A stretch of 6,726 bases of DNA, taken from the NCBI GenBank assembly GCA_030590185.1, contig JAUUZB010000223.1, positions 1-6,726 on the forward strand, in the 5' to 3' direction. Each line of letters begins with the position of its first letter. The first letter of the stretch is position 1. This DNA comes from Deltaproteobacteria bacterium. Lineage in GTDB: Bacteria > Myxococcota > XYA12-FULL-58-9 > JAUUZB01. The notes under the pieces were generated by a model, which saw nothing but the letters and a program-made list of their open reading frames with translations, was not told the DNA's origin and searched no databases. Below are positions 1-4,954 of this stretch, piece after piece. Made by a program: the position numbers and the translations under genes.

Positions 1-542
1 AGGTTGCGCAGGTAGACCCCGGGATCCGCTTGGCGGCTGTGGAGCTCGGCGAGGTACGTGGCCAGGGCCCGCGCCCGGTCGAGGTCGATCGGTCGTGGCT
101 CAGCGGCCGAGACCAGGGCCCGCAGCTCGGTGGCATAGAGCTCACCCTCGACGTAGTTGGTGAGCAGGAAGAACTCCCCCGACGGGACCGAGATCATCTC
201 CCCGTCCTGCCCAAAGGCGCCCACGTCCCTCGGTTCGATGTGGCGGGGGATGGTGCCGAAGGTGTCGTAGGAGAGCACCATCTGGTAGGCGCGATCGGCG
301 CGGCGATTGTGCCCAAAGGGGTCCGCCGACATGGTGCGGATCACCAGCCGCTCCATCTTGCCGCCCACCTCCACCTTCACCAGAAGCGGTCGGCCATAGC
401 CGAAACCCTTGAGCTCGTCGTCGACATCGCCAGCCACGGGCTCCAGCGCAATGAGCCGTGCGTCCTTCATGCCGATCGAGCGCAGGTAGGCCTCCACGCG
501 CTCGGCGGTCACCATCTTCCCGGCGCTTTCGTCTCGACCCAT
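1..542 (-). CDS. Phosphotransferase of the APH/choline-kinase fold, N-terminal part (3' end outside window)
   Basis: This minus-strand frame opens with ATG at 542-540 and stays open for 180 codons to the left edge, so only the N-terminal half is visible. An in-frame TAG lies three codons upstream of the ATG, which limits the start to this ATG or to a second Met at residue 10. The protein reads like the N-lobe of an aminoglycoside phosphotransferase/choline-kinase-like enzyme. A strand 'RLVIRTMS' (about residues 65-72) matches the place where this superfamily often has 'LVLR'. A helix with 'RRADRAYQMVLSYDTF' (80-95) fits the alpha-C position. A hinge 'EFFLLTNYVEGELY' (123-136) and a helix 'RARALATYLAELHSR' (156-170) follow. 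The catalytic HxD and metal-binding Asp would lie beyond the edge. Family membership rests on recognition of these patterns. The substrate is unknown and antibiotic resistance should not be assumed. A weak ribosome-binding element (TAGGT) precedes the ATG. The gene is divergent from the transporter. Confidence 0.75.
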   Translation of the reverse strand, partial: MGRDESAGKMVTAERVEAYLRSIGMKDARLIALEPVAGDVDDELKGFGYGRPLLVKVEVGGKMERLVIRTMSADPFGHNRRADRAYQMVLSYDTFGTIPRHIEPRDVGAFGQDGEMISVPSGEFFLLTNYVEGELYATELRALVSAAEPRPIDLDRARALATYLAELHSRQADPGVYLRN

Positions 543-557
543 GGTGACCTACATAAT
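528..557 (+). promoter_or_regulatory. Possible sigma70-like promoter for the transporter operon
   Basis: CATAAT at 552-557 matches the TATAAT consensus at five of six positions in an otherwise GC-rich setting. It would give a leader of roughly 45 nt before the ATG at 609. The -35 position (about 528-534, TTCGTCT) is poor, so this is only a weak candidate based on the -10 element. Confidence 0.2.
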
Positions 558-608
558 CCCAAAGAACCGCCGCCGCAATTGTCAGCGAGGACGCCCCCTG
601 CACGTGGT
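543..608. other. Divergent intergenic region between kinase and transporter
   Basis: These 66 bp separate the start codons of two divergent genes and must hold the 5' signals of both unless promoters lie inside the coding regions. The stretch is locally less GC-rich at 551-566 than its surroundings. No strong inverted repeat or operator is evident. Confidence 0.5.
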
Positions 609-2951
609 ATGGACAGGGTCGCCCAAGAGGCCGAATTGCTCGTCAAACGCTACATCCAGTTGGTGCTCCGTCATAGGGTCGCCGTGCTCCTGCTCTTGGC
701 GGTGGTCACTACGGCCGCCGGCGTCAACATCTCGCGGGGGGTCTTTGCCTCCTCCATGATCCGGCTCTTCCTCGGCAACAGCCCGGACTACGCCCGCTAC
801 CGTGAGCTCGCCGACCGCTTCAGCGACAGCGACTTGCTGGTCATCGCCTTCGAGGATCGCGACCTCTTCACCCCGGAGGGCTGGGCCAGGCTCGAACGCA
901 TCACCGAACGGATTGAGGACCTCGAGTTCGTGGCGCGCACGGAGAGCGTCACCCGGGCCTGGCGCATTCGCGGCAGCGATGATGAGCTCGAGGTTCGTAC
1001 CTACGCCGACGTGGTCGCGGGCAGCGGCGATTTTGTCCGCCTGCGCGAGGAGGTGCTCGCCGACGAGTTGGTGGGCGGACTGCTGCTCTCCGAGGACGGC
1101 AGCTGCGTAGCCGTGTTGATCGAGCTCACGCCGGATGACGACCGGCCGATGGAGATCCTTCCGGAGTTGCTCGACCGAGTTTATGGCATCTTCGCGGCGG
1201 CGGGCGTGGCGCGCGACCGACTCCACCCGGCCGGCCTCGTGCCGGAGAGCGTCGAGGCGACCAGCCTCGCCGCCTACAGCATCGCCGTGATCCTCCCGGT
1301 GACCATGTTGGTGCTGATGGCCTTGGTGTACTTTCTGTTTCGTCAACTCTGGCCGGTTATTCTGACCACCAGCATCGCGGTCGTGTCGATCACCTGGACG
1401 TTCGGCGTCGCGATTCTGCTGGACCATCAGATCAACATCATGATGGCCATGGTGCCCGCGGTGATGGTGATCGTCGCCTTCAGCGACATCATCCACCTCT
1501 GCTCCTCCTACATCCTCGAGTTGCGTGAGGGGCTCGCCAAGGAAGAAGCGATCCTCAAGTCGGGGAGCGAGGTTGGCCAGGCCTGTTTCTTCACGTCGAT
1601 GACGACCCTGGTGGGCTTTTTCGCCCTGGCCTTCGTGCCTACGCCGATCTTCCGGCTGACCGGCATCGTGCTCGGGGTGGGCGTGGCGATCGCCCTGCTG
1701 TTGGCGCTCACCCTGGTGCCGGTCTTCTTCAGCTATATGTCGACCCCGGACGTCACGCAGCACGGGCAGCGCCTCGGCATGCGCATGATCTCCAAGGTGA
1801 CCGATGCCTGCCTGCGCCTGGCCACTACGCGGCCCTGGCTGGTCGTCACCTTCTTTTTGGCCCTCGGGATCACCGCGTTTCTCGGCGCCATGCGGATCGA
1901 AATCGAGACCAGCATGGTCGACCGGCTCGATGAGGACAATCCGGTGCGGGTTTCGCGGCGCTTCGTGCAGGCAAACTTCGCCGGTACGAATTTTCTCGAT
2001 CTGTATCTGATCATCAACGACGGGGAGGAGAGCGGCTTCATGGCGGCCGAACGCTATGCCGCCCTCGAGGAGCTGCAAAAACGCATCAACGCCATTGTTG
2101 ATGTGGACCGTGCGCAGTCGATGGTCGACTTGATCGACATCATGCACCGGGAGCTCGGTCGGGACACGGACCTGCCCAAGACCGGCCCGTTGTTGGCGCA
2201 GTACCTGTTGCTGTTCGAGATGTCGGGTGGCGAAGGCCTCGAGCGGCTCATCGACGAAGAGCGCCAGACCGCTCGGATCAGCGTCCGGCTACCGGGCACC
2301 GGGCTGGTGAGGACCGCCGAGATCGGCGACCAAGCTGCGGCGATGGCAGTCGAGCTGTTCGGTCCGGGGCTCGAGGTTTTTCCCGGCGGGCTACCGAAGT
2401 TGTTTGGCGATTGGATCGGTGAGGTTGTGGCGGGGCAGAAACGCGGCCTGCTGTTCGCGTTTCTTGCCACGACCTTGATGATGCTCTGGGCGTTGCGTCG
2501 GCTTGGCCCGGGGTTGATCTCGATGATTCCGAACGCCCTGCCGTTAATCGTGCTGGGTGGCTTCTGCGGCTGGGCGTGGGACACTACGGATTCCGACACC
2601 ATGCTGATCGCGATCATCGCCGTTGGTATCGCCGTCGACGACACCATTCACTTCATGACCCGGTTGCGGCTCGAGGCGCTGCGCGCCAGCGACATAGACA
2701 CCGCCCTGCGCGAGACCTTCCGCTTCACCGGCGCCGCGATCGTCAAGACCACGGTGATCTTGATCGGAGGCTTCTTGCCGTTCTTGACCAGCGACTACTA
2801 CACCACCAAGATCATGGGCTCGATGTTGCCCATGACCCTGACGGTCGCCCTGGTAGCCGTCCTGCTGCTGTTGCCGGCCCTGATGAAGATCGGTCTGCTG
2901 CGGATCCCGCTGGGGCTACCCGGTGTAGACGCCACCCGTGCTGAGCAGTGA
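609..2951 (+). CDS. RND-superfamily MMPL-type inner-membrane transporter (predicted exporter)
   Basis: The 780-residue protein has the full duplicated RND layout. TM1 is at about 22-40, followed by a soluble periplasmic domain (about 41-220). TM2-TM6 form a cluster (222-376). TM7 is at 410-427, a second periplasmic domain follows (about 428-610), and TM8-TM12 lie at 613-757. The proton-relay helices are visible: TM4 has 'AFSDIIHL' (Asp293, His296) and TM10 has 'GIAVDDTIHF' (Asp677, Asp678, His681). This is typical of MMPL/sterol-sensing-domain-like exporters rather than AcrB-type drug pumps. Such proteins use the proton gradient to move lipids or other hydrophobic molecules from the inner membrane. 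The substrate here is unknown. I chose ATG 609 because upstream codons of the open frame are antisense to the kinase gene and are not transporter-like. A TTG at 636, preceded by AAGAGG at 625-630, is a credible alternative that keeps TM1. The stop lies just before the hydrolase gene, which implies one operon. Confidence 0.88.
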   Translation: MDRVAQEAELLVKRYIQLVLRHRVAVLLLLAVVTTAAGVNISRGVFASSMIRLFLGNSPDYARYRELADRFSDSDLLVIAFEDRDLFTPEGWARLERITERIEDLEFVARTESVTRAWRIRGSDDELEVRTYADVVAGSGDFVRLREEVLADELVGGLLLSEDGSCVAVLIELTPDDDRPMEILPELLDRVYGIFAAAGVARDRLHPAGLVPESVEATSLAAYSIAVILPVTMLVLMALVYFLFRQLWPVILTTSIAVVSITWTFGVAILLDHQINIMMAMVPAVMVIVAFSDIIHLCSSYILELREGLAKEEAILKSGSEVGQACFFTSMTTLVGFFALAFVPTPIFRLTGIVLGVGVAIALLLALTLVPVFFSYMSTPDVTQHGQRLGMRMISKVTDACLRLATTRPWLVVTFFLALGITAFLGAMRIEIETSMVDRLDEDNPVRVSRRFVQANFAGTNFLDLYLIINDGEESGFMAAERYAALEELQKRINAIVDVDRAQSMVDLIDIMHRELGRDTDLPKTGPLLAQYLLLFEMSGGEGLERLIDEERQTARISVRLPGTGLVRTAEIGDQAAAMAVELFGPGLEVFPGGLPKLFGDWIGEVVAGQKRGLLFAFLATTLMMLWALRRLGPGLISMIPNALPLIVLGGFCGWAWDTTDSDTMLIAIIAVGIAVDDTIHFMTRLRLEALRASDIDTALRETFRFTGAAIVKTTVILIGGFLPFLTSDYYTTKIMGSMLPMTLTVALVAVLLLLPALMKIGLLRIPLGLPGVDATRAEQ

Positions 2952-2994
2952 TGACGTAGTTGCGGTCGTGGTGCCCAGGTCGTATGAAAGAAGG

Positions 2995-4941
2995 GTGAAG
3001 TACCCAGCAGTTCGCTTCTCTCCGCTGGTCCTACTCTGCGTGGCGCAGCCACTCGCTTGCAGCCCGCAGACGATCAGCCCGGATCCCAATCCCGATCCCT
3101 TTGCGGCTATTTTGGACCGTGAGCCCGGTAACCGCACGCCCCTGACCACAGCGTGCGACGGGGCGGATCCGCTGCGCTGCCTGTTGCCCTGGCCGTCGAG
3201 TCGCTTCACCACGGCCGATGACTCGACGGTGACCGGACTTCGGGTCGTGGTCGCCGCTGACGACATGGTGCGGCCGGACAACGTGAGCTGGTTCGAGCTC
3301 GCCGACGGCTTCTCAACCCTCAACGGCATCGCCACGGCCTTCCCGGGCGGCCTCGCCGCCAGCACCCCGGGGGACGGGGTGCTGCAACTGTTGCGCGCGG
3401 CTGACGGCGAGTCGGTGCCGCTTCGGGTCGAGGTGTTCGAGGAATCAGAGGACGTGGGGGAGGGCGGCGTTGAATCCCTGTTGGTCGGCTACCCGCAGCG
3501 GCCTCTGGAGCCGGACACCGACTACGTGGCTCTGGTCAGCCTCGACCTGACCAACGCTGCCGGGGAGTCATTCGCGCGCGACCGGGTGGCCGGGATCAGC
3601 CTCGGTCTGGTTGAGCCAGAGACTCAGGAGGAGGCCCGGCTGCGGGCTTATCACGCCCCTACCCGGATGACCCTCGCAGCGGCCGAGCGCGATCTAGAGA
3701 CCCTGCTTCGGGTGTGGGACTTCACCACTCGCAGCCACGAGGACGCGACGCGGTTCGTGGTCGAGGCCAAGGAGCAGGCCCGCGCCACGGTCGAGGCGGG
3801 GAACGCCACGGTGGAGATCGATCTGGTCGAGCCGCCGGGCGATCCGAACGTCGCGGTGATCGTGGAGGGGCGCCTCACGGGCCTGCCTGATTTTCGCGAC
3901 GAGGACGGCTATCTGCGCCTCACCGAGAGCGGCCTGCCCGCCCCCGAGGGTGTCTGGGAGGCTCCCTTCCGGGTCTTGGTGCCCACCGGGACCGGAGACT
4001 ATCGGGTGGTCCTCTTTGGCCACGGCACCGGTGGTTCGTTTCGGGACAGAGCTTTCGACGCAGAGCTCGCCCTGGCCGGCCTCGCCAAGGTAGGCACCAC
4101 CATGTATGGCTGGGATGGTACCCAGGTCATCGTCACCCTGACCGAGTTCGACTCCATCCTCAAGGGAACGATGAAGTCCACCGCTGGCCTCGTTCAGGGC
4201 CTAGCCGATCTGTACGCGGTTCGCTTGGCGCTGGAGACCGTGATCGGCGACGCCCTATCCGCCGTGGAGCTCGCCGGCAGCCCCAACCCGGCGGTCGGGC
4301 GCCGACCGATCGTTGACGCGCCAATTTGGGCCGGCGGATCCCTGGGTGGCACCATGGGCTTCACCTACGCCAACTGTGATCCCAGCATTGCCTACGCGGT
4401 GGTCAACGTTCCAGGCACCGCCTGGACCCATTGGGTGCGACAATCTCACCTCTACGAGCCGCTCTCGGTGATGATCCAGCACTACTACCCGAACGCCGTG
4501 GATGAGGTGCACGTCATGCTGATGAGTCAGCTGCTGTGGGACTCGGTCGAGGGTGCCGTTTGGGTTGATGCGCGGCGTGACTCCCCGGTGGTCTTCCTCA
4601 TCCAAGAGAGCATGGGCGATCCGGTCATGCCGAACGACGCCACCGCCATGGTCGCCGCCAGCGTCGACGCGGTGCAGGTGGGCGTGGTCCTCGACCCGAT
4701 CCTGGATCTGCGGGTGGCGAGCACCGCCGTCGCCGAGAGCGGGATCACCCAGTTTCGGGTCGACTCCGAGGAGATTTACGCCGTGCACGGCTTCGCCGAG
4801 CGTGACGACCCGCCCGGTATCGCGGCCCGGGAACAGATCCTCGATTTCGTGATGACCGCCCTGGCCGAGGAACCGCTGATCACCGTACCGGCCGGCTGCA
4901 CCACAGGTACCGCCGATGGCTCCTGCGATTTTACCCCTTGA
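2995..4941 (+). CDS. Secreted, probably lipid-anchored alpha/beta hydrolase (VolA/Pla-1-like lipase/esterase)
   Basis: With the GTG at 2995 the protein has 648 residues and begins with a signal sequence: 'MKYPAVRF', then 'SPLVLLCVAQPLA', then Cys22 followed by a Pro/Asp-rich spacer. This suggests an exported lipoprotein, although the lipobox 'PLAC' is imperfect. The N-terminal region has 'LPWPSSRFTTADDSTVTG' (about 64-81), a pattern I associate with bacterial virulence-factor-lipase N-terminal domains. The C-terminal half is an alpha/beta hydrolase. It shows 'FGHGTGG' (341-347, oxyanion-hole region), 'AGGSLGG' (nucleophile Ser449 in a GxSxG elbow), 'ESMGDPVMPN' (Asp542) and 'YAVHGF' (His598), so the triad looks complete. 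Cys54/Cys62 and Cys635/Cys644 could form disulfides, as expected for an exported protein. The probable role is hydrolysis of lipid or ester substrates at the envelope. The frame is open back to GTG 2938, which would overlap the transporter by 14 bp, and GTGs at 2968 and 2971 are also possible. A GAAAGAAGG at 2986-2994 abuts the 2995 start unusually closely, so the start is uncertain. Confidence 0.8.
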   Translation: MKYPAVRFSPLVLLCVAQPLACSPQTISPDPNPDPFAAILDREPGNRTPLTTACDGADPLRCLLPWPSSRFTTADDSTVTGLRVVVAADDMVRPDNVSWFELADGFSTLNGIATAFPGGLAASTPGDGVLQLLRAADGESVPLRVEVFEESEDVGEGGVESLLVGYPQRPLEPDTDYVALVSLDLTNAAGESFARDRVAGISLGLVEPETQEEARLRAYHAPTRMTLAAAERDLETLLRVWDFTTRSHEDATRFVVEAKEQARATVEAGNATVEIDLVEPPGDPNVAVIVEGRLTGLPDFRDEDGYLRLTESGLPAPEGVWEAPFRVLVPTGTGDYRVVLFGHGTGGSFRDRAFDAELALAGLAKVGTTMYGWDGTQVIVTLTEFDSILKGTMKSTAGLVQGLADLYAVRLALETVIGDALSAVELAGSPNPAVGRRPIVDAPIWAGGSLGGTMGFTYANCDPSIAYAVVNVPGTAWTHWVRQSHLYEPLSVMIQHYYPNAVDEVHVMLMSQLLWDSVEGAVWVDARRDSPVVFLIQESMGDPVMPNDATAMVAASVDAVQVGVVLDPILDLRVASTAVAESGITQFRVDSEEIYAVHGFAERDDPPGIAAREQILDFVMTALAEEPLITVPAGCTTGTADGSCDFTP

Positions 4942-4954
4942 GGGGCGAGCCTGA

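Noticed and set aside
142..603. 153-codon minus-strand frame
   Set aside because: It is in a different frame from the kinase, has low-complexity Arg/Gly-rich composition and fits no family. The frame starting at 542 has the coherent protein.
30..608. N-terminal extension of the transporter frame (193 residues)
   Set aside because: It is antisense to the kinase reading frame, has no recognizable domain and precedes a normal TM1, so it is a high-GC open-frame artefact.
582..2147. 521-codon minus-strand frame, rich in His, Asp and Gln
   Set aside because: It lies entirely antisense to the transporter, and its composition is what the complement of a GC-rich membrane protein gives. No domain is visible.
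2054..2647. 197-codon minus-strand frame
   Set aside because: It is a Ser/Arg/Pro-rich shadow antisense to the second periplasmic domain and TM8-TM10 of the transporter.
4255..4788. 177-codon minus-strand frame, His/Gly/Val-rich
   Set aside because: It is antisense to the catalytic half of the hydrolase and has no independent coding evidence.
4934..4945. CCCCTTGAGGGG as an intrinsic terminator
   Set aside because: The stem is only 4-5 bp, it overlaps the stop codon, and no T-tract follows on either strand.
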